DNA from: a bacterium | GTDB taxonomy: Bacteria; Bacteroidota; Bacteroidia; Bacteroidales; Muribaculaceae | Assembly (NCBI GenBank): GCA_004563195.1 | Contig: SFTJ01000004.1 | Location: forward strand, 26,439 to 90,438 | Length of the DNA stretch: 64,000 nt | Direction: 5' to 3' | Shown here: piece after piece, positions 33,991-43,810 of the stretch | Layout: each line of letters opens with the position of its first letter | Position numbering within the stretch: position 1 is the stretch's first letter | Program-made: the position numbers and the translations under genes | Notes under the pieces: model-generated | Database searches by the model: none | What the model saw: only the letters and a program-made list of their open reading frames with translations | Told to the model about the DNA's origin: nothing

Positions 33991-36216
33991 ATGGAAAAGT
34001 ACGACCTCACACCTCAGCAAGAGGAGGAAATGATAGATAAAGCATATCAAAACCTTCTGAACGGCTATCTTGCAAGCAATCACCGCAAGAAAGTGGAGAT
34101 AATAGAGCGGGCGTTCAAATTCGCCAAGTCGGCTCATGCCGGCATACGCCGCCGCTCGGGCGAACCCTACATTATGCACCCCATCGAAGTGGCTCGCATC
34201 GTGAGCCAGGAGATAGGCTTGGGCTCCACTTCCATTTGCTCAGCGCTGCTGCACGATGTAGTGGAGGATACTGAGTACACCGTGGAGGATATTGAGGCTC
34301 AATTCGGCAAAAAAATAGCCGAAATCACCCAGGGATTGACCAAAATCTCAGGTGGTATCTTTGGCGACAAGGCTTCGGCTCAAGCCGAAAACTTCCGCAA
34401 ACTGCTGCTCACCATGAGCAGCGACATCAGAGTGGTGCTTATTAAGATGGCCGACCGTCTGCACAATATGCGCACCTTGGGCTCCATGCTTCCAAGCAAG
34501 CAATATAAGATTGCCGGCGAAACGCTATATATCTATGCCCCCCTGGCTCACCGCCTCGGCTTGTTTGCCATCAAGACCGAACTCGAGGACTTGAGCTTCA
34601 AATACGAACACCCCGATGTGTACAAACAGATAGCCCAAAAGATAGCCGACAGCGAACAGTCGCGCAACGAATTTTTCGAGCGTTTCTCGGCTCCTATTCG
34701 CGAACGTCTGTCGCGTATGGGTCTTAAATATGAGATGCGTGCCCGCGTGAAGTCGGTCTACTCTATTTGGAACAAGATGGAAACCAAACGCGTGCCTTTT
34801 GAGGAGGTCTACGACCTTTATGCCGCTCGCATTGTGTTCGATTGTCCTAAAGATGCTGAGGAAAAGCATATCTGCTGGAACATCTACAGCGAAATCACCG
34901 ACCTCTATCGCTTGCACCCTGAGCGCACTCGCGACTGGATAAGCACGCCTAAAGCCAACGGCTATCGTGCTTTGCACCTCACCGTGATGGGCCCCGACGG
35001 CAACTGGGTGGAAGTGCAAATTCGCAGCCGCCGCATGGACGAACTCGCCGAACGCGGCTTTGCTGCTCACTGGAAATACAAGGTGGGCGAAGGCGAGGAG
35101 GAGAAAGAACTCGGCAAGTGGCTACAAACCATCGAGGATATTCTCAAAAGCCCCGAACCCAATGCGCTCGACTTCCTCGACACCATCAAACTCAACCTCT
35201 TCAGTTCCGAAATCGTGGTGTTTACCCCTAAGGGCGAACTCGTAACGCTGCCCAACGGCGCTTCGGTGCTCGATTTGGCTTATACCCTGCACTCCGACCT
35301 CGGAAACCACTGCATAGCGGGCAAGGTGAACCACAAACTGGTGCCTCTCTCGCACAAACTCAATAGCGGCGACCAAGCCGAAGTGCTCACTTCGCAATCG
35401 CAGCAACCACAACCCGAGTGGGAGGCATTTCTTGCCACCGCCAAGGGCAAGCAACGCTTGCGCGCTGCCTTGCGCCGCGACCACCGTCACATCACTGCCG
35501 AAGGCGAAGCCCTCCTCAAGAGCTTCCTCGAAGATAACGGCTTGACCTACAGCAACGAGACGCTAACCAAGATTGTGGCTAACCTCGAACTGCGCAACAG
35601 CAACGAACTCTGCTTTATGGTGGGCAACAACGAACTTGCCCTCAACGACCAGATACTAAAATACGCCAAAAAGAGCAACAACGGCTTGTTCTCCAAGATT
35701 TTCCGCATCGGCTCGAAGCAGAAGGAGGAGAACAACGTCATCAAATTTGAGGGCAAAATCGACCAGAAGGTGGTGTATCAGCTCACCAACAACAACGGGG
35801 TGCGCAATTACACCACAGCCGACTGCTGTCACCCCATCCCGGGCGACGATGTGGTGGGATTCGTGAACCAGAACAGCATCGTGGAGGTGCACAAACTCAC
35901 TTGCCCGGAGATGATGCGACTCAAGAGCAGCTACGGCAGCCGTTTGCTTCAGACCAAGTGGGAGGACTATTCCACCAAGTTCCTGGCATCGGTGGAAGTG
36001 ACGGGCATCGACCGCATGGGCATCTTGCAGGAGATAGTTTACCTCATCTCCACCACGCTTGCCATCAACTTGCGTCGCCTGAATATTGCCGCCAACGACG
36101 GCGTGTTTAAGTGCGAACTCGATGTGCTTGTGAGCGACACCAAGGTGGTGGATCAGCTCTGCCGCCGCATGCGTCAGGTGCAGGGCGTGAAAAATGCTCT
36201 CCGCCTCAACAAATAA
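33991..36216 (+). CDS. Bifunctional (p)ppGpp synthetase/hydrolase, RelA/SpoT family
   Basis: A 741-residue long RSH protein. The hydrolase domain comes first, with RRRSGEPYIMHPIEVARIV and the metal site LLHDVVEDT. The synthetase domain has TPKANGYRALHLTV and EVQIRSRRMDELAERGFAAHWKYK. The TGS domain has VFTPKGELVTLPNGASVLDLAYTLH, and a C-terminal ACT domain begins near VEVTGIDRMGILQEIVYLIS. Both active sites look intact. It controls the stringent response. A TAGATTTG box (33919-33926) lies 64 bases upstream. The 7TM-HD gene follows after 61 bases. Confidence 0.95.
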   Translation: MEKYDLTPQQEEEMIDKAYQNLLNGYLASNHRKKVEIIERAFKFAKSAHAGIRRRSGEPYIMHPIEVARIVSQEIGLGSTSICSALLHDVVEDTEYTVEDIEAQFGKKIAEITQGLTKISGGIFGDKASAQAENFRKLLLTMSSDIRVVLIKMADRLHNMRTLGSMLPSKQYKIAGETLYIYAPLAHRLGLFAIKTELEDLSFKYEHPDVYKQIAQKIADSEQSRNEFFERFSAPIRERLSRMGLKYEMRARVKSVYSIWNKMETKRVPFEEVYDLYAARIVFDCPKDAEEKHICWNIYSEITDLYRLHPERTRDWISTPKANGYRALHLTVMGPDGNWVEVQIRSRRMDELAERGFAAHWKYKVGEGEEEKELGKWLQTIEDILKSPEPNALDFLDTIKLNLFSSEIVVFTPKGELVTLPNGASVLDLAYTLHSDLGNHCIAGKVNHKLVPLSHKLNSGDQAEVLTSQSQQPQPEWEAFLATAKGKQRLRAALRRDHRHITAEGEALLKSFLEDNGLTYSNETLTKIVANLELRNSNELCFMVGNNELALNDQILKYAKKSNNGLFSKIFRIGSKQKEENNVIKFEGKIDQKVVYQLTNNNGVRNYTTADCCHPIPGDDVVGFVNQNSIVEVHKLTCPEMMRLKSSYGSRLLQTKWEDYSTKFLASVEVTGIDRMGILQEIVYLISTTLAINLRRLNIAANDGVFKCELDVLVSDTKVVDQLCRRMRQVQGVKNALRLNK

Positions 36217-36277
36217 AGCCTCTCAAAAGCCGATTTTTTATACCCGTTAACTGTCTTAATCGATAACAATTTGGAGT

Positions 36278-38392
36278 ATGCGAAAAATCAATCTGAAAAT
36301 ATCTAAAATCACTGCAATGCAGGTACTCTTGCTGCTATGTGCCATAGCCATAGTGTCGCTCTGCTTGCCTAAGGAGCATAAATTCCACTACTCCTATCAA
36401 ATCGACAAACCCTGGGAGTACTCGCTGCTCACCGCTCCGTTCGACATTCCCATCGAACTCGACACTGCCTCGGCTTCGGCTTTGCGCGACAGCATTGTGC
36501 GCAATTTTGTGAATGTATATAGTTTCGACCGCACCGTGTCGTCGAAGCACCTTCAGGCTGTTGCCGCCATCCGCTCGGGCAGCAGCAGCGAACGACTCTT
36601 CTTCGTAGGACAACTGCGCGAGATTTATCGCCACGGCATAGTGGATAGCGAAACTTTCTCTCGCATACGCAACGGGCATCTTCCCTATGTGCGACAAGTG
36701 GGCGAAGACCACACCATTGTCAACACTCCAACCGGCGATTTTTTCTCGGTGCGCTCGGCCTACGAATACATCGATTCGCTTGCCGCTCGTAACAATTATC
36801 ATCAGTCGGTCTATCTCAAAACCATCAACCGTTACCTCGAACCTAACATCCTCATCGACTCTGTTCGCTCCAACGAGATTTTGCATCAGCAGTTGCAGAA
36901 GGAACTTGCGCCCATAGGCATGATTCAGAAAGGCGAACGAATCATCGACCGTGGCAACGTGGTTACACCTCAAGTGAAATCGGCTATCGACTACCTCAAG
37001 AAAGAATACACCGACAACAATCTCAACTCCTACGAGAGCAAATACATCACACTGAGCAAGGTGGTGATTATTGCCATCTTGTTTATCATGCTCTACATCT
37101 ATCTGGCTGTGTTCCGCCACAATATATTCTACGATTTGCGCAAACTGCTCTTCGTGATGTCGCTGCTAACATGCTTCACTGCCATATTCTTTATCGGCGT
37201 GAGCCTCGACAATGTGAAGGCGAGCTACATTATGCCGTTTGCCCTCGTTCCCATAGTGATGGCTACGTTCTTCGACTCGAGCACCGCCGTGGTGGTGCAT
37301 GTGGTGGAAGTGATGATAGCTTCTATAGTTTCCACCTACTCCACCGACCTTGTGCTCATGCAAATGGTGGTGGGCATCATTGCCATAGCTTCGCTCCAAG
37401 AGATGTCGCGTCGCTCTCAGTTGGCGCGTTGCGCTGCCCTGGTGATGATTAGCTACAGCATCTGCTATCTGGCATTCTTTATGATGGAAAAAGGCACACT
37501 CAATGGCATCAGCAAATATGTGTTTGTCTATTTCCTTATCAATGCCATTTTCCTTTCGTTCTCCAATCTCCTTATCTATGTGCTTGAGAAGATGTTCGGA
37601 TTCACTTCATCGCTCACGCTCATCGAACTCACCGACCTCAATCAGCCGCTGCTCCGACAACTCTCCGAATCGTGCCCCGGCACTTTCCAGCACGTTATGC
37701 AGGTGTCGAACATCGCAGCCGAGGCTGCTCACCGCATAGGTGCCAACGTGCAACTGGTGCGCGTGGGTGCCATCTATCACGACATAGGCAAAATCAAAAG
37801 CCCCAATTTCTTCACCGAGAACCAGCGCGGCATCAATCCGCACACCTTGCTCACACCCGAGCAAAGCGCTTCGATAGTGATACGCCACGTCACCGACGGT
37901 ATGGAACTCGCCGAAAAGTCGAAATTGCCTCAAGCCATCAAGGACTTCATTTTGCAGCACCATGGCAGAGGCTTGGCTCGATATTTCTACGCCCAAGCAT
38001 GCATGAATGCCGACGGCAAACCTGTGGATGAAGAACCCTTTACCTACCCCGGCCCTAATCCGCAAACTCGCGAAACGGCAATTGTGATGATGGCCGATGC
38101 CACCGAGGCAGCTTCGAAAAGCCTCACCAATCACACTCACGAAGCCATAGCATCGCTCGTGAGCAAGATTATCGATGGTCAGGTGGCAAGCGGATTGCTC
38201 AAAGATGCGCCAATCAGCTTCCGCGATGTGGAAATCATCAAGAACACGTTTATCGAACGCCTCGACTCACTCTACCACACTCGCATCAAATATCCCGACC
38301 AGATAACCCCGAAAAAGCCCGAAAGCGACACCCCGGCCGAGCAACCCGAAGCACCCGCCGAGCCCGCTTCAGCAGCGTCGCAGCCGCGATAA
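36278..38392 (+). CDS. 7TM-HD family phosphohydrolase (PgpH-like)
   Basis: A 704-residue membrane protein. One hydrophobic segment (about 13-30) precedes a large extracytoplasmic domain (about 31-265, 7TMR-HDED type). Then come about seven membrane segments (about 270-460) and a cytoplasmic HD domain with NIAAEAAHRIGANVQLVRVGAIYHDIGKIKSPNFF and FILQHHGRGLARYFY. In other bacteria PgpH cleaves cyclic di-AMP; here that is inferred from the family. The C-terminus is Pro/Ala/Glu-rich. A GGAG lies 4 bases ahead of the ATG. It follows the RelA/SpoT gene. Confidence 0.92.
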   Translation: MRKINLKISKITAMQVLLLLCAIAIVSLCLPKEHKFHYSYQIDKPWEYSLLTAPFDIPIELDTASASALRDSIVRNFVNVYSFDRTVSSKHLQAVAAIRSGSSSERLFFVGQLREIYRHGIVDSETFSRIRNGHLPYVRQVGEDHTIVNTPTGDFFSVRSAYEYIDSLAARNNYHQSVYLKTINRYLEPNILIDSVRSNEILHQQLQKELAPIGMIQKGERIIDRGNVVTPQVKSAIDYLKKEYTDNNLNSYESKYITLSKVVIIAILFIMLYIYLAVFRHNIFYDLRKLLFVMSLLTCFTAIFFIGVSLDNVKASYIMPFALVPIVMATFFDSSTAVVVHVVEVMIASIVSTYSTDLVLMQMVVGIIAIASLQEMSRRSQLARCAALVMISYSICYLAFFMMEKGTLNGISKYVFVYFLINAIFLSFSNLLIYVLEKMFGFTSSLTLIELTDLNQPLLRQLSESCPGTFQHVMQVSNIAAEAAHRIGANVQLVRVGAIYHDIGKIKSPNFFTENQRGINPHTLLTPEQSASIVIRHVTDGMELAEKSKLPQAIKDFILQHHGRGLARYFYAQACMNADGKPVDEEPFTYPGPNPQTRETAIVMMADATEAASKSLTNHTHEAIASLVSKIIDGQVASGLLKDAPISFRDVEIIKNTFIERLDSLYHTRIKYPDQITPKKPESDTPAEQPEAPAEPASAASQPR

Positions 38393-38429
38393 TCGCAAAT
38401 TTCAATTTTGAATAATGCATATCTTTGGG

Positions 38430-38477
38430 ATAGTTCCTCTAAATCGCACTATTTTACCTCGATTTAGAGGACTTATC
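38430..38477. repeat. 48-bp hairpin direct repeat, left copy, flanking an ATPase gene
   Basis: It holds TCCTCTAAATCG (38435-38446) and its inverted partner CGATTTAGAGGA (38460-38471). It matches the right copy at 39988-40035 in 47 of 48 positions, in the same orientation. Confidence 0.93.
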
Positions 38478-38507
38478 CGACTCATTTTCCAAAATACAAC
38501 TTGTTAT

Positions 38508-39950
38508 TTAGAACTCATATGGTTGAAATAGGTCATCGAGCACCACTTGCGACTGCACTATTCCTGAATGTGCATTCTTGCGCACGCCGTAAGTGGAAAC
38601 CATAGTGATATGAAGCGCTTTGCGAGTGCCGGTCCGCTCGCGAAAAGTTTGCAGTTTGCGTCGCAATGCCATATCATAATCTGCATCAATAGAAAAATCG
38701 TTAATAGAAAATTTCATTTCACACAGATTTATAACGCGATCACGACGATCTATTACAAGGTCAATTTGAGCGCCACTACCCGTGTCATCTGCTTCAGAAT
38801 ACCATATCGACTCCTCCGACAGAACGCCCAAAATGCCTATTTTGCGTTTTATCTGCTGGACATGTGCTTTGCATACAAGTTCAAAGGCATTGCCCGCCCA
38901 TGCTCTACGCGCCGGATTGTCGAGAGTGTTGGTCCAGAAGTGCTCATCGCGCCCGTAATGGTCTCTCACAAAGCGATAGTAGAACAAAGTGTAGCAATCA
39001 CACAACTGATATACTATGTTTTTGCGTTTCTTCCCAAAATAATGATATGCGCACACAAAATCAGAATCAATTAGATTTTGCAACAACTTCGTAAGGTCGC
39101 CGTTGTTAGGTATTTTTGCCACATCCACTATCTCTTTCCGAGTCAAGCCCATCTTTTTGGTCGACAACGCCTCCACCACTTTTAAATATGCGTCGCTATT
39201 GCGAAAAAGAGTTCGGTAAAGATGACTGAATTCATCCCACAAACCGCCTCTATCTCGGAAAAACAGGTTGTCCATATTAGCTAAATACGACAATTCTTCA
39301 TCTATCTGCCCGAGATAAAATGGAATTCCTCCCATAGCCATATAGCACTCGGTTATATCGTAACGGCTCCACTCTATTCCTCTTGATTTAAGGTATTCTT
39401 CGGTTTCGCTTAGGGTGAACGGACGCAAATAAATACGAGTATTATGCCGATTAAACAAACCGCCCGGGTTATCGGCAAATTTTTCGGTCATCCATGCTGT
39501 GGCAGATCCACACACAATAAGTAGCAAGTTCGACTGTTTTGAGCCCCAACTATTCCAAAAATACTCAAAGGATGATAAGAAATCGGATTTAAGTGTGTCG
39601 AACCATGGAATCTCATCTATGAAAACCACCTGCTTTTCCTCTGGATTTCTCGATGATATAAATCTGCGAAGCAATGCAAAAGCACCTTTCCATGTGTCAG
39701 GAATCTCACCAACTTCCATACCCGCAGCACGCAACTCCTCAACAAAATACTCTAACTGAATACTTCGTCGCTGATTATATGCACCGGTCAGACGCAACGC
39801 AAATCGATTCTTAAACAACTCGGTCACCAAATATGTCTTACCTACTCGTCGTCGTCCGTAAACCACCACAAGTTGCGCTTGTTTAGATTCGTAGCACTTC
39901 TCAAGTCGCCGAATCTCTTCTTTTCGTCCTATTATGTTTGATATATTCAT
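38508..39950 (-). CDS. ATPase_2/DUF234 family P-loop protein in a repeat-flanked cassette
   Basis: A 480-residue cytoplasmic protein. The N-terminal STAND-like ATPase has IIGRKEEIRRLEKCY, Walker A VVYGRRRVGKTYLV (about residues 29-42), Walker B VVFIDEIPWFDT and sensor LLLIVCGSATAWM. The later part has a winged-helix region (LTRKEIVDVAKIPNNGDLTKLLQNLI) and the DUF234 C-terminal domain with a nuclease-like GAQIDLVIDRRDRVINLCEMKFS (D..ExK). Related genes are common, often as scattered single genes, in Bacteroidetes and archaea; function unknown. It is flanked by 48-bp direct repeats, 30 bases after its stop and 37 bases before its start. Confidence 0.85.
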   Translation of the reverse strand: MNISNIIGRKEEIRRLEKCYESKQAQLVVVYGRRRVGKTYLVTELFKNRFALRLTGAYNQRRSIQLEYFVEELRAAGMEVGEIPDTWKGAFALLRRFISSRNPEEKQVVFIDEIPWFDTLKSDFLSSFEYFWNSWGSKQSNLLLIVCGSATAWMTEKFADNPGGLFNRHNTRIYLRPFTLSETEEYLKSRGIEWSRYDITECYMAMGGIPFYLGQIDEELSYLANMDNLFFRDRGGLWDEFSHLYRTLFRNSDAYLKVVEALSTKKMGLTRKEIVDVAKIPNNGDLTKLLQNLIDSDFVCAYHYFGKKRKNIVYQLCDCYTLFYYRFVRDHYGRDEHFWTNTLDNPARRAWAGNAFELVCKAHVQQIKRKIGILGVLSEESIWYSEADDTGSGAQIDLVIDRRDRVINLCEMKFSINDFSIDADYDMALRRKLQTFRERTGTRKALHITMVSTYGVRKNAHSGIVQSQVVLDDLFQPYEF

Positions 39951-39954
39951 ATCG

Positions 39955-39985
39955 CAAATTTACAATCCCTGCGTGAAATTTCAAA
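39955..39985 (-). promoter_or_regulatory. Promoter inside the ATPase cassette, adjacent to the start codon
   Basis: On the minus strand TTTG (39982-39985), 19 bases, TAAATTTG (39955-39962). The ATG is at 39950, only 4 bases beyond the box, so the transcript should begin at or within a few bases of the start codon. Confidence 0.7.
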
Positions 39986-39987
39986 AA

Positions 39988-40035
39988 ATAGTTCCTCTAA
40001 ATCGCACTTTTTTACCTCGATTTAGAGGACTTATC
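39988..40035. repeat. 48-bp hairpin direct repeat, right copy
   Basis: Same sequence as 38430-38477 apart from one T-for-A change in the loop. The -33 box of the ATPase promoter lies 2 bases inside it. The remaining part of 40036-40314 shows no gene; a TAGTTTTG box at 40270-40277 may serve the next gene. Confidence 0.93.
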
Positions 40036-40314
40036 GTTTCTTTGCGGAGTTTTTCGGGTGCTTTCTGTCGCTGTAAATATGCACAAAGATGCTGATTCTG
40101 AGTCCAACCGACAAGCCTTACACGTACGTGCAGTCCGGCAGCTCCTACTCAAAACTAATGACCTTAATCAGATTGAAAAATACCCGACATTCTCCATTGC
40201 TGCTACTGCTGTGGCGCGGGGCTGCACTCTTGCGGGAAAAATCTTAATTATCTATAAATTTCTAAAATATAGTTTTGCATTTTTCGTTATACGATAAAGC
40301 ATCTATTTCATACT

Positions 40315-40812
40315 ATGGCAACAACTCATTTCACTCTCCTATTGATACTCGGCATCGCCCTGCTTGCAGTGGCCGTCGTGCTCTCGTTTAAGCCCAAATT
40401 GCCGGCTGCCTTATTTGCCTATTGCGGCATGCTGACGCTGCATTTTGGCGGGCATATCTATCTCACAAGCAGCGCATTAGCTTCGTGGTCGATAGCCACT
40501 CTCATAGTGGCTTGGCTATTCTTGATGCAACCCAAAGGCGAACCAAAATCGTCGCAACTCGCCAATATCTATGTGGGCTTGGGCAGCTTGGCAGGTCTGC
40601 TTGTGGGCTTGGCTGTTAATGCCCGTTTTATGCTGCTTTGCCTCTGCTTGGGCGCCATTTTCGGCTTTGCAGCCTACTGCAAAACGCCCGCCGGCCGTTG
40701 GCTAAAATTTCCTGGTCTCACTTTTATTCAGTATTTTTGCAATAAGTGTTTGCCCATTGTCATCACCTTCGCTATGATTGGCATCTCCATCGAGGGATTT
40801 CTGGTGAAATGA
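40315..40812 (+). CDS. Small hydrophobic membrane protein of unknown function
   Basis: A 165-residue protein, mostly hydrophobic, with about five membrane segments (roughly 7-25, 30-50, 56-70, 85-125, 145-162). I recognise no family. It has no charged catalytic motif. It precedes the DUF4919 gene by 99 bases and could share its transcript. Confidence 0.65.
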   Translation: MATTHFTLLLILGIALLAVAVVLSFKPKLPAALFAYCGMLTLHFGGHIYLTSSALASWSIATLIVAWLFLMQPKGEPKSSQLANIYVGLGSLAGLLVGLAVNARFMLLCLCLGAIFGFAAYCKTPAGRWLKFPGLTFIQYFCNKCLPIVITFAMIGISIEGFLVK

Positions 40813-40911
40813 CGCAGGCACCACACTCGATATGCCCCTTTTGTGGACTTCGATTGTCAGTAAAAATTTTTGAGATTAATTTTTCAACGGTTTTGCCCTT
40901 GTTCAGAGATA

Positions 40912-41607
40912 ATGAGAAAGCTTATTTTCACCATAATAGCCGCATTGATTTTCGTGATTGCCGTGCCCGGCGTGGCGCAGAAATACGAAGTTAAACCCGT
41001 AGATTTCAACGAAATCAAGGAGGCGACACAAGACACTAAGTCGAAGTTTTTCTTCCCTCGACTGATGAAGGAATTTGAGAGTAACGACACCTCGATGACT
41101 GCCGAAGAATATCGCTACCTCTACTACGGTTACGTATTTCAAGAGGACTACAACCCCTTCCGCGAGTCGAGATATTCCGATATGATCGAATCGCTTTACT
41201 ACAACAAAGAATTCACGCGCAGCGAGTGCGACACCATCGAAAAATATGCCGAACTCTCGCTCGACGACAATATCTTCGACCTTCAGCAGATGGAATTTTT
41301 CATCTTTGCTCTCAAGGAAAAGAAAAAATATGCTCGCGCTGCCATCAGGCAGTTTCGACTCAACCAGATTATCGCCACTATACTCTCGAGCGGCAAAGGC
41401 ACTGCCGAAAGCCCTTGGGTGGTGACTTCGGTTTCGCACGAGTATTATATCCTCAACAAACTCGGCTATGTGGCCACCGAGCACCGAACTCTGCCCGGAT
41501 GCATCGACTTTATAGCCGTAAAGCCCAAGAACGACAAATCGCCCGAGGGCTTCTATTTCGACGCATCGAAAATTCTCGAAGTGGCAAGCGTGAAGTTTGC
41601 CGAATAA
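40912..41607 (+). CDS. Exported DUF4919 family protein
   Basis: A 231-residue protein starting at the ATG at 40912 (MRKLIFTIIAALIFVIAVPGVAQ); the open frame upstream adds no sensible start. A signal peptide is present. PVDFNEIKEATQDTKSKFFFPRLMKEFESNDTSMTAEEYRYLYYGYVFQEDYNPF is the typical DUF4919 stretch. The function is unknown. It ends 14 bases before queA. Confidence 0.82.
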   Translation: MRKLIFTIIAALIFVIAVPGVAQKYEVKPVDFNEIKEATQDTKSKFFFPRLMKEFESNDTSMTAEEYRYLYYGYVFQEDYNPFRESRYSDMIESLYYNKEFTRSECDTIEKYAELSLDDNIFDLQQMEFFIFALKEKKKYARAAIRQFRLNQIIATILSSGKGTAESPWVVTSVSHEYYILNKLGYVATEHRTLPGCIDFIAVKPKNDKSPEGFYFDASKILEVASVKFAE

Positions 41608-41621
41608 CCTCTTCAATATTT

Positions 41622-42851
41622 ATGACTATCGACGACATTCGTAATATCAAAATAGAGGATTTTAACTACCCTCTGCCCGACGAAAGGATAGCAAAACACC
41701 CTCTCGAGCAACGCGAACAGTGCAAACTCTTGCTTTATCGCAACAGCGAAATAAGCGAACACCGTTTTGCCGATGTGCCGGCGCTTCTGCCTGAGCATAG
41801 TATGCTTGTCTACAACAATACTCGCGTCATCAACGCCCGTCTGCGCTTCCGCAAGCCGGGTGGCGGCGCTGTTATCGAGATTTTTTGCCTCGAGCCGGTG
41901 ATGCCTCGCGACTATGCTCAGATATTCCAAACCACACAATCGTGCACTTGGCTTTGCTTTGTGGGCAACAGCAAGCGATGGAAATCGGGCGAATTGTCGC
42001 TCGCTGTAGATATCAATGGCTCTGCGGTGACTTTGAGCGCCTTGCGTGGCGAACGCCGTGGCAATGCCTTCGAGATAATTTTCACTTGGAATAACGCCGA
42101 GGTCACTTTTGCTTCGATTCTCGACGCGGTGGGCGAAATACCCATCCCGCCATACCTCAATCGCAGCACGGAGCCAGGCGACAGCACCGACTATCAGACC
42201 GTGTATTCTCACATCGACGGTAGCGTGGCTGCGCCTACCGCCGGATTGCATTTCACCGACAGTGTGCTTGCCGAATGCGACAGCCGTGGCATAGTGCGCC
42301 GCGAACTAACACTCCATGTGGGCGCCGGAACATTCCAACCGGTGAAAAGCGAAACCATAGGCGGGCACGACATGCACACCGAGTTTATCTCGGTCTCTCG
42401 CAGCTTGCTCGTAGAACTTCGCGATGCCTCGGCACCGATTATTGCCGTTGGCACCACCAGCGTGCGCACCCTTGAGAGCCTCTACTACATAGGCGTGATA
42501 TTGCACGACAACCCTGATGCCTCGGAGCAAGAACTTTGCGTGGGTCAGTGGATGCCCTACACCGTGGGCAGTCCCATCTCCACTCCTCAAGCCTTGCAAG
42601 CCATTATCGATTATCTCGACCGCATCCAATCCGACACCTACATCGGCTCTACGCAGATAATGATAGCGCCGTCGTTTCAATTTCATGTAATAAGCGGCAT
42701 GATTACCAATTTCCACCAACCGCAGTCCACCCTATTGCTACTGGTATCGGCATTTGTGGGCGATGGCAATTGGCGCCGCATCTACGATTTTGCGCTCAGC
42801 CACGACTTCCGTTTCCTCAGCTACGGCGACGGTTCGCTGCTCTTGCGCTGA
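41622..42851 (+). CDS. queA: S-adenosylmethionine:tRNA ribosyltransferase-isomerase
   Basis: A 409-residue enzyme starting at the ATG at 41622 (MTIDDIRNIKIEDFNYPLPDERIAKHPLEQR). The same frame stays open far upstream inside the DUF4919 gene, but only this start fits. MLVYNNTRVINARL, PTAGLHFTD, LHVGAGTFQPVKSE and the late MITNFHQPQSTLLLLVSAFVG are QueA blocks. It makes epoxyqueuosine in tRNA from preQ1-tRNA and SAM. Confidence 0.95.
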   Translation: MTIDDIRNIKIEDFNYPLPDERIAKHPLEQREQCKLLLYRNSEISEHRFADVPALLPEHSMLVYNNTRVINARLRFRKPGGGAVIEIFCLEPVMPRDYAQIFQTTQSCTWLCFVGNSKRWKSGELSLAVDINGSAVTLSALRGERRGNAFEIIFTWNNAEVTFASILDAVGEIPIPPYLNRSTEPGDSTDYQTVYSHIDGSVAAPTAGLHFTDSVLAECDSRGIVRRELTLHVGAGTFQPVKSETIGGHDMHTEFISVSRSLLVELRDASAPIIAVGTTSVRTLESLYYIGVILHDNPDASEQELCVGQWMPYTVGSPISTPQALQAIIDYLDRIQSDTYIGSTQIMIAPSFQFHVISGMITNFHQPQSTLLLLVSAFVGDGNWRRIYDFALSHDFRFLSYGDGSLLLR

Positions 42852-42893
42852 TGATTTGTCTCCTATCTCGCATCATTTTATTCCACTCTCGCT

Positions 42894-43763
42894 ATGAAAC
42901 CCGCTCTTTGCTTCTGCACCACAAGCCTGCTATGCTGCATGGTATGGCTACTATCCTCGTGCAGCAATGGTTTGTCGACACACGCCGGTTCTCATACGGC
43001 TCTCGCCGAGGCAAGCATAGCCACATTCAATATGCGTTGCGACGTACCTGAGAACGATAGCAGCAACAACTGGACGCATCGCCGACACCGCATAGCGCAG
43101 TTCATCGATAGCCTTGCCATCGATGTTGTGGCTTCGCAAGAACTTACCGGGAGTCAGGACAGCACGTTGCTCTGTCTGATGCCTCGCTACGGTGAGGTGC
43201 GAACAGCCCACGATGGCGTGAATGCCATCTTCTATCGCCGCGCAAGCATTGAGGTGGTGGCTCAAGGATGCTTTTCACTCTCCGAATCGCCCGATAGCAT
43301 AATGAAAAAAGGTTGGGATGCCGCATATCCGCGGCGTGCCGTGTGGGCTGTGATGCGTCATCGCGCTTCGGGCAAACAATTTGTGGTCGTCAACACCCAT
43401 CTCGACCACATAGGTGCCGAAAGCCGACGCGAAGGCGCAAAACTCATAGTGCAACGCCTCTCGGCGATAACTCACGGGCTCCCCGTGGTGGTGACCGGCG
43501 ACTTCAATGCCGAGGACGATAGCGAGGCTTATGCCATTCTCACCTCCGGCGGCCTCTGCGATGCTCAAAAAACGGCTCAATCGGCATCAGGTGCCACCTA
43601 CACTTGGCACAACTATGGTCGCCTCGATACCTCCCGGCGCACAATCATCGATTTTGTGTTCTTAAGCACACACATCACCGCCAAGCACTGCCACATACCG
43701 CACCCCGTAGCCGGTGCCATGCTCAGCGACCACTCCCCGCTCATCACCACAATCACTTTTTGA
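42894..43763 (+). CDS. Endonuclease/exonuclease/phosphatase (EEP) family lipoprotein
   Basis: A 289-residue protein with a signal peptide ending in LLSSC (Cys23), so lipid-anchored. The EEP metal and catalytic residues are visible: ATFNMRCD (Asn), ASQELTG (Glu), VVNTHLDHIG (His/Asp), VVTGDFNAE (D-x-N) and the final SDHSPL (Asp-His). Such exported enzymes hydrolyse phosphodiesters or sugar phosphates. It lies 42 bases after queA and ends 2 bases before a 45-bp repeat. Confidence 0.88.
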   Translation: MKPALCFCTTSLLCCMVWLLSSCSNGLSTHAGSHTALAEASIATFNMRCDVPENDSSNNWTHRRHRIAQFIDSLAIDVVASQELTGSQDSTLLCLMPRYGEVRTAHDGVNAIFYRRASIEVVAQGCFSLSESPDSIMKKGWDAAYPRRAVWAVMRHRASGKQFVVVNTHLDHIGAESRREGAKLIVQRLSAITHGLPVVVTGDFNAEDDSEAYAILTSGGLCDAQKTAQSASGATYTWHNYGRLDTSRRTIIDFVFLSTHITAKHCHIPHPVAGAMLSDHSPLITTITF

Positions 43764-43765
43764 AA

Positions 43766-43810
43766 ACCTTAATTCCGCAACACTATTACAAATATAACTT
43801 TTTAAGTACC
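43766..43810. repeat. 45-bp direct repeat, left copy (flanks the LRR islet)
   Basis: Begins ACCTTAATTCCGCAACAC and matches 46858-46902 in 42 of 45 positions, same orientation. On the minus strand it contains TATATTTG followed by TAATAGTGTTGCGG. Confidence 0.9.

Noticed and set aside
38508..39950. Insertion sequence
   Set aside because: The encoded protein is an ATPase with a DUF234 end, not a transposase; flanking repeats are direct and hairpin-like rather than terminal inverted repeats of an IS.
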